64,000 nt of DNA, from positions 1,674,001-1,738,000 of the forward strand of contig NZ_CP080410.1 of the NCBI RefSeq assembly GCF_019448255.1, read 5' to 3'. Below are positions 1-9,508 of the stretch, piece after piece; the first letter of the stretch is position 1; every line of letters starts with the position of its first letter. A program made the translations under genes and the position numbers. The notes beneath the pieces are model-generated. The model was given only the letters and a program-made list of their open reading frames with translations, had not been told where the DNA came from and searched no databases. This DNA is from Qipengyuania flava (GTDB taxonomy: Bacteria; Pseudomonadota; Alphaproteobacteria; Sphingomonadales; Sphingomonadaceae).

Positions 1-1417
1 CGCCGCCGCGATTGTGCGAAATCACGCCCTGGGCGAGACCTGCGCGAACCATGGCTCCGATCTGCGGCACAAGATCATCCAGCGTGGCCGGGAGCGCATC
101 CGGTTCCGACGTACCCGTCAGCATGGCCTGCGCCGGGGCGTTCATCAGCAGGACGTTGAGGTCGCTATCGACCGAGATCACGCCGGCGCTCACCGATTCC
201 AGCACAGCCTCGATAAAGCTGCGGCGCTCTTCCAGCTCGGTGTTGGCCGACAGCAGCGCATCGGTCTGTTTTTCGAGTTGGGCGGTCATGCGGTTGAAGG
301 CGCGGTTGAGCAGGCCGATCTCGTCGGCCCCGGTGCGTCCTTCGACGCGCAGGCTGAAGTTGCCCGCCCCCACCTTGCGCGCGGCCGCCACGAGGTCCGT
401 CAGCGGTTCGACTTGCCGATCGGCGAAACGCAGCGCGAACCAGACGGCGATCCCGACCAGCGCGAGCGAAACGAAGAACAGCGCCAGGTTGAAGCGCAAC
501 TGAAGCGCGCGCGCCCGCTGGGTCAGTTCGTCATAGGCCGTTGAGATGGAGCGCGCCGATTGCCAGCTGCGGAAGGTCGCCGCCTCGGCGTTCCGGGCAG
601 TATAGAGGTAAATGCCGGCGTCGCGATCGATCGGCGCCACCGCCTCAATCCGCTCCGGGCTGCCCTGCACGGCGACCTGCTCGCCGCCCAACAGCCCGGC
701 GAGCGAATTCTGCGCAAAGGCGCGCGGGTCGCTCTCTTCGCTGAGGCCATAGACCACGGCCGTGCGCATCGTTCCATCCGGCATCGCCTGCAGGATCGCG
801 CTTTCGATGACATCGCGCGGCTCTGCCTGGTACTGGTAAACGAGCGCGAAGTTCGGGTCGGTTACCTGAACCCGGCCAAGGATCGCGCGCATATCCATCG
901 CCATGGAAATGGTCTCATTGGCGAGATCGAGCTGGTTCTCCTCGTAATAGCCCTCAGCAAGCTGATTCGCGTTCTCCATCAGCCCGCGCGAATTGTCGGA
1001 GAACCAGAAATCCACGCCGGACTGGAACAGGAAGGCAGCAAACCCGGCGACCAGCAGGGTCGGAACGGCCGCGATCATGGAGAAGAAAAACACGAGCCGG
1101 ACATGCAGCCGTGCCGTGCTGCCCGCTGCGCGCCGCAGGGCAATCCGACGGCCCGCGAGCACGAGAAGCGCCATGGCCGGGATCAAGGTTCCTATAAGCA
1201 GGCCGGCCACCTGGCGTGACGGCAGCAGGGCCCCATCGGGCGGTGCCGTCGTAAAGGTCGCCCAGGTCGTCACGACCATCACCAGGAAGGCAAGGGCGGC
1301 GGCAATCTCGATATAGGAAACGATGTTCTGCCGGCGCGACGTCACGACGAACCTGCGCCACCAGCGTGGGGGCTGCCGCTTCTGTCCTGCTGCACTCGTC
1401 GCCATCGTGGCGGGCAT
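1..1417 (-). CDS. ntrY: NtrY-type membrane sensor histidine kinase (3' end outside window)
   Basis: Sensor of the NtrY/NtrX nitrogen and redox two-component pathway in the inner membrane. About 470 residues are visible. Three hydrophobic segments lie near residues 28-52, 68-90 and 103-128, then a periplasmic stretch, a fourth segment near 300-325, a HAMP domain (about 325-378, with the DEIGLLNRAFNRM signature) and the beginning of a PAS domain (SAGVISVDSDLNVLLMN). The HisKA and ATPase domains would lie beyond base 1. The start is either the ATG at 1417 or an in-frame ATG four codons later at 1405; neither has a clear Shine-Dalgarno sequence, and an in-frame TAG lies just upstream. It follows ntrC on the same strand, as in the usual alphaproteobacterial dusB-ntrB-ntrC-ntrY-ntrX order, so ntrX is expected to the left. 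Confidence 0.9.
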   Translation of the reverse strand, partial: MPATMATSAAGQKRQPPRWWRRFVVTSRRQNIVSYIEIAAALAFLVMVVTTWATFTTAPPDGALLPSRQVAGLLIGTLIPAMALLVLAGRRIALRRAAGSTARLHVRLVFFFSMIAAVPTLLVAGFAAFLFQSGVDFWFSDNSRGLMENANQLAEGYYEENQLDLANETISMAMDMRAILGRVQVTDPNFALVYQYQAEPRDVIESAILQAMPDGTMRTAVVYGLSEESDPRAFAQNSLAGLLGGEQVAVQGSPERIEAVAPIDRDAGIYLYTARNAEAATFRSWQSARSISTAYDELTQRARALQLRFNLALFFVSLALVGIAVWFALRFADRQVEPLTDLVAAARKVGAGNFSLRVEGRTGADEIGLLNRAFNRMTAQLEKQTDALLSANTELEERRSFIEAVLESVSAGVISVDSDLNVLLMNAPAQAMLTGTSEPDALPATLDDLVPQIGAMVRAGLAQGVISHNRGG

Positions 1418-1490
1418 ACAACGCTACTGTTGCAGATATGCAAGTATAAATGCGACAAAGCGCACGATATCCCCGCCTTTACGGCACGGC

Positions 1491-2903
1491 CTATCTCCGG
1501 CGGGAGAACCGCTCGGGCGCGATGTCGAGCTCCGACAGGCGTTTGCGCAAAGTGTTGCGGTTGATCCCCAGCAAGCGCGAGGCGCGCAGCTGGTTGCCCT
1601 CGGTACGTTCCAGCACCAGCTCAAAAAGCGGCTTCTCGAACGCGGCAAGCGCGGCGTGATAAACCGTCCCGTCAGCGGGCCGCTCGGAATCCATCCACGA
1701 TTCAACGATCGCGTCGAACCCGTGCTTGCCTCCGGCTCCGTCTTCAGCCTTCCGCTCGGGCAAGACATCGACCACGGCCGAACGGTCGATGACATCGTCG
1801 CGCGCCATCAAGGCAAGGCGGAAGATGGCGTTGCGAAGCTCGCGCACATTGCCCGGCCAATCGCGCGCTTCGAGAGCCGCAATCGCCTCGGCGGTTGCCT
1901 GCCGGTTCGGAAGCCCCTCCCCTGCCGCCTGGCCCAGGAAATGCCGCACCAGCGCCCCGATGTCCTCTTTGCGTTCGCGCAGGGGCGGAAGATGGATCGG
2001 GACAACGTTCAGGCGGTAGTAGAGGTCCTCACGAAACCGTCCATCGGCGATCATCGGCAAGAGATCGCGGTTGGTGGCCGAGACGATCCGCACATCGACC
2101 CCGATCTCCTGGCGCCCGCCAACCCGGCGGATCCGGCCCGATTGGAGAGCTCGCAGCAGGCGGGTCTGTGCTTCAGCAGGCATGTCGCCAATCTCGTCGA
2201 GGAAGAGCGTGCCGCCATTGGCTTGTTCGAACTTGCCGATCTGCTGGCTGACCGCACCGGTGAACGCGCCGCGTTCGTGCCCGAACAGCTCGCTTTCGAG
2301 GAGATCGTGCGGGATCGCCGCCATGTTCACGGCAACAAACGGCCCGGTCTTGCGGGCGCCGAGTTCGTGGATGGCCTCCGCCACCAGCTCCTTGCCGGTA
2401 CCGCTCTCGCCGGTGATCAGGACGGTGAGATCATTGCGCAGGACCCGCGTGATCATGCGGAACACGCCCTGCATTGCCGGACTGCGACCAATCAGCGGAA
2501 GCGCGCTGTCTTCGCCCTCGCCCGCAGCGGCTGCGGTCGGGCGGCTTGCAACGGCCTGCGCCACCGCCTGGGTGAGCTCGTCGAGGTCGAAGGGTTTCGG
2601 GAAATATTCGAAGGCGTCGCTGTCGCTCGCGCGCACAGCCGTATCGAGCGTGTTCTGCGCCGACAGGACAATGACCGGCATGTCGGGCGCAACGCCGCGC
2701 ACACGGTCGATTGACGCCAACCCGTCCCCGTCTTCAAGCATGACGTCGGTCAGCATGACGTCAAACTGGTGCTCGGCCAGCAGGGCGTCACGCCGCTCGA
2801 TGCTTTCGCACGCCGTGACGTCGAATCCATCGTCGCGCAGCGCCTCCGTAATGACGGTGGCGATGCCCTTGTCGTCCTCGACCAGAAGAACCGTGTGTCC
2901 CAT
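1491..2903 (-). CDS. ntrC: Nitrogen regulation response regulator NtrC (sigma-54 activator)
   Basis: Transcription activator of nitrogen-assimilation genes, phosphorylated by NtrB. The 470 residues carry a receiver domain (acidic pocket E9-D10-D11, phospho-acceptor D53 in MLTDVML, K103 region FPKPFD), a sigma-54 AAA+ domain with Walker A GESGTGKE near 165 and the sigma-54 contact loop GAFTGA near 210, and a C-terminal Fis-type helix-turn-helix (RASRLLGINRNTLRKRL, near 442-458). Length is normal for NtrC (about 470-480). It starts 9 nt after the ntrB stop and is followed by ntrY. The order separates it from its paralogue NtrX, which would lie downstream of ntrY. Confidence 0.94.
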   Translation of the reverse strand: MGHTVLLVEDDKGIATVITEALRDDGFDVTACESIERRDALLAEHQFDVMLTDVMLEDGDGLASIDRVRGVAPDMPVIVLSAQNTLDTAVRASDSDAFEYFPKPFDLDELTQAVAQAVASRPTAAAAGEGEDSALPLIGRSPAMQGVFRMITRVLRNDLTVLITGESGTGKELVAEAIHELGARKTGPFVAVNMAAIPHDLLESELFGHERGAFTGAVSQQIGKFEQANGGTLFLDEIGDMPAEAQTRLLRALQSGRIRRVGGRQEIGVDVRIVSATNRDLLPMIADGRFREDLYYRLNVVPIHLPPLRERKEDIGALVRHFLGQAAGEGLPNRQATAEAIAALEARDWPGNVRELRNAIFRLALMARDDVIDRSAVVDVLPERKAEDGAGGKHGFDAIVESWMDSERPADGTVYHAALAAFEKPLFELVLERTEGNQLRASRLLGINRNTLRKRLSELDIAPERFSRRR

Positions 2904-2911
2904 TGCCTCCC

Positions 2912-3976
2912 CTAAACCGCTGCGACCGGCAGGTTGATACGGAAATGTGTCTCGCCGGCGCGGTCATCGCGCGTGTGCGAGATCCGGCCACCCATGTCGC
3001 GCAGCAGCTTGCGCACCAGCGCAAGGCCCAGCCCCTGCCCCTGCGGCTTGCTCGAAACGAAGGGTTCGAAAACGTGATCGCGCAACTTCGGATCGATGCC
3101 CTTGCCCTTGTCGGTGACGGTGATCTCAATCGGCAGGCGTGTCGCCTGGCCAAATCGAATGGTGTTGAACACCAGTCCGCTGACAAAGCGCGTGCGGACA
3201 CGCACAGTGGCGTCCTCAAGGCCCGCGCTGGCGTCGCAGGCGTTGGCGAGCAGGTTGATCAGTACCTGTTCCAGCGCCCCCTGGTCGGCCGCGACGGGTG
3301 GCAGCGACGGATCGAATTCCTCGACCAGCTCGCACGCCTCGCTGCGACCGGCGCGCACCGTGGCCATCGCGTTGCGGATCGCCTCGTGCAGGTTGCAGGG
3401 GCCGGTGACTTCGACCGGCTTTGCCCCGAGCTGCTGCATCCGGTCGATAAGCTGCGCGATCCGGTCGACTTCGCCGGAGATCATCTTGGCCAACGGTTTG
3501 TCCTTGCCCGCAACGCGCCGCGCAAGCAGCTGGCTGGCCCCGCGGATGGCGGATAGCGGGTTCTTGATCTCATGCGCAAGGACCGCCGGCGCGCGCAGTT
3601 CGACCCGTTCGCTGTCGTCTTCCTCGTTCTCAGGCTGACCGGCATCGGACATGGTGAGGACCCGCCAGCCCGGCTCGGAATGCATGGGCGAGCTGCTTAT
3701 ATTCACGCGTCTTTCGCCAATTGCCGTCGCGATCGTCACGCCGCGGGCTACAAGCTGCGCTTCAGAGTTGTGGAGGTTGTCGGATAGCCGTTGGTCGGAA
3801 ATCCCGACCACGTCCCAAAAGCGCATCTCGCACAGTTTGCGCGCGCTGCGCCCGAGCATTTCCTCGGCCGCATGGTTGGCCTCGACGATGTTGTCGTCTT
3901 CATCGAGCAGCAGCACGGCGAACAGGAGCGCCGCCAGCTGGTCACGCGCGCGCGGGACGCGGGAGGGCGTACTCAC
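2912..3976 (-). CDS. ntrB: Nitrogen regulation sensor kinase NtrB
   Basis: Cytosolic PAS-type histidine kinase that phosphorylates NtrC in response to PII. The 354 residues show an N-terminal PAS domain ([20 protein letters not shown]), an H-box [14 protein letters not shown] with the phospho-accepting His at about residue 135, an N-box ([12 protein letters not shown]) and G-boxes DKGKGID and GQGLGLALV. No membrane segment is seen, as expected for NtrB. Its start overlaps the dusB stop by 4 nt (ATGA), so the two are probably translationally coupled. Confidence 0.94.
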   Translation of the reverse strand: MSTPSRVPRARDQLAALLFAVLLLDEDDNIVEANHAAEEMLGRSARKLCEMRFWDVVGISDQRLSDNLHNSEAQLVARGVTIATAIGERRVNISSSPMHSEPGWRVLTMSDAGQPENEEDDSERVELRAPAVLAHEIKNPLSAIRGASQLLARRVAGKDKPLAKMISGEVDRIAQLIDRMQQLGAKPVEVTGPCNLHEAIRNAMATVRAGRSEACELVEEFDPSLPPVAADQGALEQVLINLLANACDASAGLEDATVRVRTRFVSGLVFNTIRFGQATRLPIEITVTDKGKGIDPKLRDHVFEPFVSSKPQGQGLGLALVRKLLRDMGGRISHTRDDRAGETHFRINLPVAAV

Positions 3977-4992
3977 GCCGCGCGGCGCCGCAGGAACGGT
4001 TCGTAGAAACGCTCGATTTCTTCAAGGACTTTAACAGGATCGTCGATGAAGTTGACGAAGTTCCTGAACTCGGCCGAACCGTGCATACCCTTGGTGTACC
4101 AGCCAAGGTGCTTGCGCGCGATCTTGGCGCCGACACCCTCGCCGTAGTGATCGAGCATCAGCTTGTAGTGCTCGACCAGCGTTTCGTACTGCTCGTCGAA
4201 ACTGGGGCTTTCGAGCACTTCGCCGGTGCGCCACCAGTGCATGACCTGGCCCAGCAGCCAGGGCTTTCCGTAGGCCCCGCGACCGATCATGATGCCGTCC
4301 GCGCCCGACTGTTCCAGCGCCTTTGATGCATCTGCAATCGTGCAGATGTCGCCATTTGCAATGACAGGGACCGAAACCGCGTCCTTGACCTTGCGAATGA
4401 ACGCCCAGTCCGCCGAGCCCTTGTACATCTGGTTACGCGTGCGGCCGTGAACGGTGATCATCTTCACGCCCAGGTCCTCGGCAATGCGCGCCAGTTCGGG
4501 GGCGTTGAGATCGGCGTGATCCCATCCCATGCGCATCTTGACCGTGACCGGCACGTCGACCGCCTTCACGGTCGCTTCCATCAGCTTGGTGGCAAGTGGC
4601 ACTTCGCGCATCAGCGCGGAGCCAGCGAGCTGGCCGACCACCTTGCGGACCGGGCAGCCGAAGTTGATATCGATGATGGCCGCGCCGTTATCCTGCTGCA
4701 GCTTGGCCGCCTCCGCCATGCTGTAGGGGTCGCAGCCGACGAGCTGCATCGACACCGGCTCCTCGATCGCGTCCCAGGCCGCTTTCTGGACACTCTGGCG
4801 CGTTTCGCGGATGGCCGCCTCGCTAGCGATCATTTCGGTTACATTGAGGCCGGAGCCATAGCGGCGCACGAGCTTGCGGAACGGCAGGTCGGTTACGCCA
4901 GTCATCGGCGCGAGGACGACGGGTGTGTCGATCTCGACATCGCCGACCATAATGGGCTTCGGCGGGACCGGAGGGAGAGGGTGCGTGCTCAT
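3973..4992 (-). CDS. dusB: tRNA-dihydrouridine synthase DusB (NifR3)
   Basis: FMN-dependent reductase that makes dihydrouridine in tRNA. The 339 residues form a TIM barrel with the family start [13 protein letters not shown], the active-site motif NFGCPVRKV (catalytic Cys near residue 112), the FMN/phosphate motifs [10 protein letters not shown] and VIANGDI, and [13 protein letters not shown]. It is the first gene of the ntr operon, the position that gave the old name nifR3. The start ATG at 4992 faces ispDF across an 82 nt divergent gap. Confidence 0.95.
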   Translation of the reverse strand: MSTHPLPPVPPKPIMVGDVEIDTPVVLAPMTGVTDLPFRKLVRRYGSGLNVTEMIASEAAIRETRQSVQKAAWDAIEEPVSMQLVGCDPYSMAEAAKLQQDNGAAIIDINFGCPVRKVVGQLAGSALMREVPLATKLMEATVKAVDVPVTVKMRMGWDHADLNAPELARIAEDLGVKMITVHGRTRNQMYKGSADWAFIRKVKDAVSVPVIANGDICTIADASKALEQSGADGIMIGRGAYGKPWLLGQVMHWWRTGEVLESPSFDEQYETLVEHYKLMLDHYGEGVGAKIARKHLGWYTKGMHGSAEFRNFVNFIDDPVKVLEEIERFYEPFLRRRAA

Positions 4993-5074
4993 GACGGAAT
5001 GGATTGCCTAATAATTGGGCAGGCACATAGTGCGTTGCAGCGCAAACGGCAAGCGGCTAGCGCGCTGCCTTCGT

Positions 5075-6217
5075 ATGCAGGACAAAGCTCCCCTTCCCCC
5101 TTTCGCCGCCGTGATTGTTGCGGCCGGCAAGGGCCTGCGCGCCGGGCAACCGCTCCCCAAGCAATTCGCGCTCTGGCGAGGCAAGCCGGTCTTGCGCCAT
5201 TCGGTCGACACGCTTCTGGCTGCTGGAGCCGCTCCGCTGGTCATCGCTATCCCGGAGAACGGCGAAGAACCTGCGCGTGCCGCGCTCGCCGGGCTCGAAG
5301 GCTATGCCCTCGTGGTGGGCGGTGCGACCCGTCAGGAATCGGTCGCGCGCGCACTCGACGCGGTCGGATCGGCCGAGCGGGTCCTGATCCACGATGCGGC
5401 GCGCCCGAACCTGCCACAAGCTGTTATTGAGCGCCTTCTGGGCGCGCTGGACAGTCATCCCGGCGCAATTCCCGTCCTCCCTGTCGTCGACAGCCTTTCG
5501 CGCGATGAGAATGGCCTGATGATCGGCACCGCCCCGCGCGAGGAGTTGCGGCGGGTGCAGACACCGCAAGCCTTCCGCTACGACGAAATCCGCGCTGCGC
5601 ATGCCAATTGGCAGGGCGACGCCGAAGCTGGCGATGACGCGCAAGTGCTAAGGGCGGCCGGCGGAGCAGTGGCGCATGTCGCGGGCGACGAACGCCTCGC
5701 CAAACTCACCTTTGCGGAGGATTTCATGACCGAGCTTCCCCCCGTGCGCATGGGCATGGGCTACGATGTGCACCGCCTGGCAGCCGGCGAAGAGCTGTGG
5801 CTAGGCGGCATCCGCATCGAGCACGACAAGGGCCTTGCTGGGCACAGCGACGCGGATGTCGCGCTCCACGCGATTGTCGACGCGCTGCTCGGCGCGATTG
5901 CCAATGGCGATATCGGCAGCCATTTCCCGCCCGGCGACCCGCAATGGAAAGGCGCGAGCAGCGAGCGCTTCCTGGCCCATGCCGCGAAGCTGGTCGGCGA
6001 AGCCGGCTACCGCGTGGGCAATATCGACCTCACCATCATCTGCGAAGCGCCCAAGATCGGCCCCCACCGCGAAGCCATGCGCACGCGGATTGCCGAGCTG
6101 CTTGGCGTTGACATTGGCGCGGTATCGGTAAAGGCCACCACGACCGAACGGCTGGGCTTTGCCGGCCGCGGCGAAGGGATCGCGGCGCAGGCCGTCGCAA
6201 CCGTGCTGTCCAACTGA
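5075..6217 (+). CDS. ispDF: Bifunctional IspD/IspF, MEP-pathway isoprenoid enzyme
   Basis: Fusion of 2-C-methyl-D-erythritol 4-phosphate cytidylyltransferase (IspD) and 2-C-methyl-D-erythritol 2,4-cyclodiphosphate synthase (IspF), steps 3 and 5 of the MEP pathway. The 380 residues have the IspD nucleotide loop [12 protein letters not shown] and KQF near the N-terminus, LIHDAARPN mid-domain, then from about residue 225 the IspF domain with its metal-site motif MGYDVHRL and [11 protein letters not shown]. The fusion is common in alphaproteobacteria and rare elsewhere. An in-frame start exists at 5015, but the ATG at 5075 ([10 protein letters not shown]) gives the normal IspD N-terminus. pncC follows after 8 nt. 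Confidence 0.95.
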   Translation: MQDKAPLPPFAAVIVAAGKGLRAGQPLPKQFALWRGKPVLRHSVDTLLAAGAAPLVIAIPENGEEPARAALAGLEGYALVVGGATRQESVARALDAVGSAERVLIHDAARPNLPQAVIERLLGALDSHPGAIPVLPVVDSLSRDENGLMIGTAPREELRRVQTPQAFRYDEIRAAHANWQGDAEAGDDAQVLRAAGGAVAHVAGDERLAKLTFAEDFMTELPPVRMGMGYDVHRLAAGEELWLGGIRIEHDKGLAGHSDADVALHAIVDALLGAIANGDIGSHFPPGDPQWKGASSERFLAHAAKLVGEAGYRVGNIDLTIICEAPKIGPHREAMRTRIAELLGVDIGAVSVKATTTERLGFAGRGEGIAAQAVATVLSN

Positions 6218-6225
6218 GGAACCCC

Positions 6226-6729
6226 ATGCCCCTCGAAGCCCTCCTCCCCGAAGACATCGATGCGCTGGCCAAACGCGTGGTCGAGGAAAACACCGCGGCT
6301 GGCCGCAAGGTCGTGCTGGCCGAAAGCTGCACCGGCGGCCTTGTCGCAGCAGCGATAACTGAAGTGCCGGGATCCTCGGCCGTGCTCGATCGCGGATATG
6401 TGACTTATTCGAACGAAGCGAAGCAGGAAAACCTCGGCGTGCCGCTCGACATTATCGAGACCTTCGGGGCCGTCTCGATTGCCTGCGCCTGGGCAATGGC
6501 CAAGGGCGCGCTTGAACGCTCGAACGCCGATGTTGCGGTGGCGATCAGCGGCGTGGCGGGTCCGGGCGGCGGGACTGACCTCAAACCCGTGGGAACAGTG
6601 GTATTCGCCCGTGTCCTGCGCGGCTCGGAGGGGGATCCGGAAGGCGAACTGAAACGCTTCGAACCAACCTCGCGCGCCGACATCCGCCGCGAAGCAACGA
6701 TATGCGCGCTGGAGCTGCTGCTTCCCTAG
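6226..6729 (+). CDS. pncC: Nicotinamide-nucleotide amidase (CinA C-terminal family)
   Basis: Deamidates nicotinamide mononucleotide for NAD recycling. The 167 residues match the stand-alone C-terminal CinA domain, with the catalytic-Ser region LAESCTGGLVAAAIT, the DRGYVTYSNEAK motif and AISGVAGPGGGTDLKPVGTV. The N-terminal molybdopterin-binding half of full CinA is absent, which is usual for PncC. It follows ispDF and probably shares its transcript. Its last 4 nt overlap the end of the convergent START-domain gene. Confidence 0.92.
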   Translation: MPLEALLPEDIDALAKRVVEENTAAGRKVVLAESCTGGLVAAAITEVPGSSAVLDRGYVTYSNEAKQENLGVPLDIIETFGAVSIACAWAMAKGALERSNADVAVAISGVAGPGGGTDLKPVGTVVFARVLRGSEGDPEGELKRFEPTSRADIRREATICALELLLP

Positions 6730-7181
6730 AGATTGGCCGCCGCGTTTTCGCGCCCGTAGAGCTCGTCCGCGCGGTCTTCGAAAGCCTGCACCATCTTGCG
6801 AAAGGCGCGGTCGAAATACTGGCCTGCTAGCCGTTCGAACACGGCGTTCCGGAAGGTGAAATCGACACAGAAATCGATCTCGCACCCGCCGTCCTCGGTG
6901 GGCGTGAAGGTCCAGTTGTTGTCGAGATCCCGCAGGGGCCCGTCGACATAGATGACCTCGATATGCTCGGGACGCTTCTTGAGCACCTTGGAAGTGAACT
7001 TTTCGCGGATTGCCTTGAAGCCGACAAGCATGTCGGCGATCATCTCGTCCTCGCTGTCGCTCTTGACGCGCGTTGCGATCACCCAGGGCAGGAACTTGGC
7101 GTAATTGCCCACGTCCGCGACGAGGTCGAACATCTGCTCCTGGCTGTAGGGCAGGCGGCGTTTCTCGCGAATGCCGGGCAT
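6726..7181 (-). CDS. COQ10/RatA-type START-domain protein
   Basis: 151-residue protein of the COQ10/RatA branch of the START (SRPBCC) fold. Motifs seen are RRLPYSQEQMFDLVADVGNY at the N-terminus, FLPWV, and the C-terminal FRKMVQAFEDRADELYG. Eukaryotic and several bacterial relatives bind ubiquinone or help its biosynthesis; the Escherichia coli member RatA was described as a ribosome-association toxin. The COQ10-like role is the more likely one here, but that is inference. The start overlaps the lipA stop (TAATG), and lipA with a COQ10-like gene downstream is a common alphaproteobacterial pair. Confidence 0.85.
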   Translation of the reverse strand: MPGIREKRRLPYSQEQMFDLVADVGNYAKFLPWVIATRVKSDSEDEMIADMLVGFKAIREKFTSKVLKKRPEHIEVIYVDGPLRDLDNNWTFTPTEDGGCEIDFCVDFTFRNAVFERLAGQYFDRAFRKMVQAFEDRADELYGRENAAANL

Positions 7182-8134
7182 TAGGCGCCCTGCTTGGCCA
7201 GCTTCGCTTCGCGCGCGGCGCGCATTTCGGCAAAATCGTCGCCGGCATGGTAGCTCGAACGCGTCAGCGGGCTCGATGCGACCTGGAGGAAGCCCTTGGC
7301 CCGGGCAATCGCGCCATAGGCGGCAAACTGCTTGGGCGTGACGAACTCCTCGACCTTGGCGTGCTTGGGCGTGGGCTGGAGATACTGGCCCATGGTGATG
7401 AAATCGATATCCGCGCTGCGCATGTCGTCCATCACCTGGTGCACTTCGAGGCGCGCTTCGCCGAGACCGAGCATGATGCCCGACTTGGTGAAGATCAGCG
7501 GATTGTGCGCCTTGACCTCTTCCAGCAGGCGCAGCGAAGCGTAGTAGCGCGCGCCCGGACGGATCGTGGGGTAGAGGCGCGGAACGGTTTCGAGGTTGTG
7601 ATTGAACACGTCCGGACCCGCTTCGCAGATCTCGGCGATCGACTGCTTCATCCGGCCCTTGAAGTCGGGGGTGAGGATTTCGATCGTGGTGTTCGGCGTT
7701 TCGCGGCGCAGCGCGTTGATGACCTTGACGAACTGGCCGGCCCCGCGGTCGGGAAGATCGTCGCGGTCGACGCTGGTGATCACGATATGCTCGAGGCCCA
7801 TCGCGGCGGCCGCGGCAGCGGTGTGTTCCGGCTCGAGCGGGTCGACCGGCATCGGCATGCCCGTCTTGATGTTACAGAACCGGCAGGCGCGCGTGCAGGT
7901 ATCGCCAAGGATCATCACCGTGGCGTGCTTCTTGGTCCAGCATTCGCCGATATTCGGACAGGCCGCTTCCTCGCACACCGTATGGAGGTTGAGTTCGCGC
8001 ATCAGCTTGCGCGTTTCCTGATAACCCTTGCTGACCGGCGCCTTCACGCGGATCCAGTCGGGCTTGCGCTGCATCTTCGGGCGGTCGCCCTCGGGCTTCG
8101 GCGGGGAGGAGAGATCGTTCATGTCGCGGCCCAT
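7181..8134 (-). CDS. lipA: Lipoyl synthase
   Basis: Radical-SAM enzyme that inserts two sulfurs into octanoyl groups on lipoyl domains, feeding the pyruvate dehydrogenase encoded near 24 kb. The 317 residues carry the auxiliary-cluster cysteines ([12 protein letters not shown]), the radical-SAM motif [22 protein letters not shown] and the C-terminal SSYHAGDDF, which supplies the conserved Ser ligand. The ATG at 8134 is preceded by GGGAGGGAG at good spacing and is preferred over the internal ATG at 8122. It is divergent from sbtA. Confidence 0.96.
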   Translation of the reverse strand: MGRDMNDLSSPPKPEGDRPKMQRKPDWIRVKAPVSKGYQETRKLMRELNLHTVCEEAACPNIGECWTKKHATVMILGDTCTRACRFCNIKTGMPMPVDPLEPEHTAAAAAAMGLEHIVITSVDRDDLPDRGAGQFVKVINALRRETPNTTIEILTPDFKGRMKQSIAEICEAGPDVFNHNLETVPRLYPTIRPGARYYASLRLLEEVKAHNPLIFTKSGIMLGLGEARLEVHQVMDDMRSADIDFITMGQYLQPTPKHAKVEEFVTPKQFAAYGAIARAKGFLQVASSPLTRSSYHAGDDFAEMRAAREAKLAKQGA

Positions 8135-8219
8135 CTAGGCTCCCTCCCCCCTGTGGGCAAGCCGCATAGCTATTCGCCGCCCACTTGCCGCGCGAAAGGC
8201 GGCGCGCTACGCGCGGCGC

Positions 8220-9203
8220 ATGGACGCTACGACACTGCAGACCTTCACCTCGCCGGTCGTTCTCTTCTTCGTACTCGGCCTGCTTGCGGCCTTTGCGCGG
8301 TCCGACCTCGCGATTCCCGAAGCCATCGCCAAGGGCATGTCACTCTACCTCATGGCTGCCATCGGCCTCAAAGGCGGTGTGGCGGTGTCCGAATCCGGCT
8401 TCAGTATCACCGTGGCGGTCGCGCTGATCGCAGGTATCGCGGCCGGTTTCATCCTGCCCATCTTCGCCTTCTGGCTGATCCGCAGCTTCGGCAAGCTCGA
8501 CAGGATCAACGCTGGCGCCGTTGCCGCCCATTACGGCTCGATCAGCGTGGTTACTTTCGTCACGGCGGTCGAAATCCTCGAATTCCAGGGCAAGCCGTCG
8601 GCCGGCTACATGGTCGCGGTCATGGCGACGATGGAAAGCCCGGCCATCCTTGCCGGCCTGTTGCTCGCACGCGGCTTCGGCAGCGACGATGGCCAGTCGA
8701 TGAAAGAGATGCTGCACGAGGTGTTCTTCAACTCCTCGGTCGTGCTCCTGCTGGGCGCCTTTGCCATCGGCCTTGTCGGCGGCAAGGACGGTTTTGCCGA
8801 TGTGAGCCCCTTCTTCGAGGCTGGCTTCAAGGGCGTTTTGTGCCTCTTCCTGCTCGACATGGGTCTTATCGCCGCGCGCCGCATGATGGATTCGCGCGCG
8901 GTCACCTGGCGCCTGGCGGCCATTGCCATCTTCCTGCCGCTGGTGAACGGCGCGGCCGGCACGATCCTTGGCACCCTTGTCGGCCTCGATGTCGGGTCCG
9001 CCGCAGCGCTTGGCGTGCTGTGCGCAAGCGCCAGTTACATCGCGGTGCCGGCTGCCATGCGCCTGGCCCTGCCCGAAGCGGATCCGGGCATCTACTTGAC
9101 GATGTCGCTGTCCATAACTTTCCCCTTTAACGTGCTGATCAATATTGGACTTATCAGCGCCTTTGCGTCCATGATCGGCGGCCAGGGAGGGATCGCGCCA
9201 TGA
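8220..9203 (+). CDS. sbtA: Sodium-dependent bicarbonate permease, SbtA family
   Basis: 327-residue polytopic membrane protein with about ten hydrophobic segments and the SbtA family features AIGLKGGVAVSESG, GAVAAHYGSISVVTF and the inverted-repeat counterpart ALGVLCASASYIAVPAAMR. Cyanobacterial SbtA is a high-affinity sodium/bicarbonate symporter of the carbon-concentrating mechanism. The next genes encode a PII-like protein (ATGA overlap) and a carbonic anhydrase (TAATG overlap), so the three are very likely one translationally coupled inorganic-carbon operon. Substrate is inferred from family and context. Confidence 0.9.
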   Translation: MDATTLQTFTSPVVLFFVLGLLAAFARSDLAIPEAIAKGMSLYLMAAIGLKGGVAVSESGFSITVAVALIAGIAAGFILPIFAFWLIRSFGKLDRINAGAVAAHYGSISVVTFVTAVEILEFQGKPSAGYMVAVMATMESPAILAGLLLARGFGSDDGQSMKEMLHEVFFNSSVVLLLGAFAIGLVGGKDGFADVSPFFEAGFKGVLCLFLLDMGLIAARRMMDSRAVTWRLAAIAIFLPLVNGAAGTILGTLVGLDVGSAAALGVLCASASYIAVPAAMRLALPEADPGIYLTMSLSITFPFNVLINIGLISAFASMIGGQGGIAP

Positions 9204-9508
9204 TCGAGACAGTAACCCGCAAGCGGATCGAAATCCTCACCGATGCAGCGCTGGTGCGCCGTGTGACCGACGCCATCGACCGCGCGGAGATCACCGGCTG
9301 GACCGTCACCCCGGTGCAATCGGGCAAGGGCCGCGACGGTCACTGGCGCGAAGAGCGCGTGATGGGCACGGACAAGGTCCTGGTGCTCACCATCGCGCCC
9401 GAGGACAAGGCAATGGCGCTGGCGAAAGACATCGCGCCGATCCTGACCAGCCACGGCCTGCTCCTGTCGATGTGGGACGTGCAGGTCATCCGCGGAGAGC
9501 GTTTCTAA
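9200..9508 (+). CDS. sbtB: PII-like regulator, SbtB type
   Basis: 102-residue PII-superfamily protein whose start overlaps the sbtA stop. The beta-alpha-beta fold is recognisable (RIEILTDAALVRRVTDAIDRAEITGWTV is split over its first half), with GKGRDGH in the T-loop base, and a final strand ending MWDVQVIRGERF. The GlnB uridylylation Tyr motif is absent and the T-loop differs from GlnB/GlnK, as in SbtB. The C-terminal Cys pair of some cyanobacterial SbtB proteins is also absent. In cyanobacteria SbtB binds adenine nucleotides and gates SbtA. The same role is inferred here. Confidence 0.87.
   Translation: MIETVTRKRIEILTDAALVRRVTDAIDRAEITGWTVTPVQSGKGRDGHWREERVMGTDKVLVLTIAPEDKAMALAKDIAPILTSHGLLLSMWDVQVIRGERF

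Noticed and set aside
954-1421. 155-codon minus-strand frame near the left edge
   Set aside because: It is the wrong frame of ntrY; the correct frame shows membrane segments and a HAMP domain and runs off the window.
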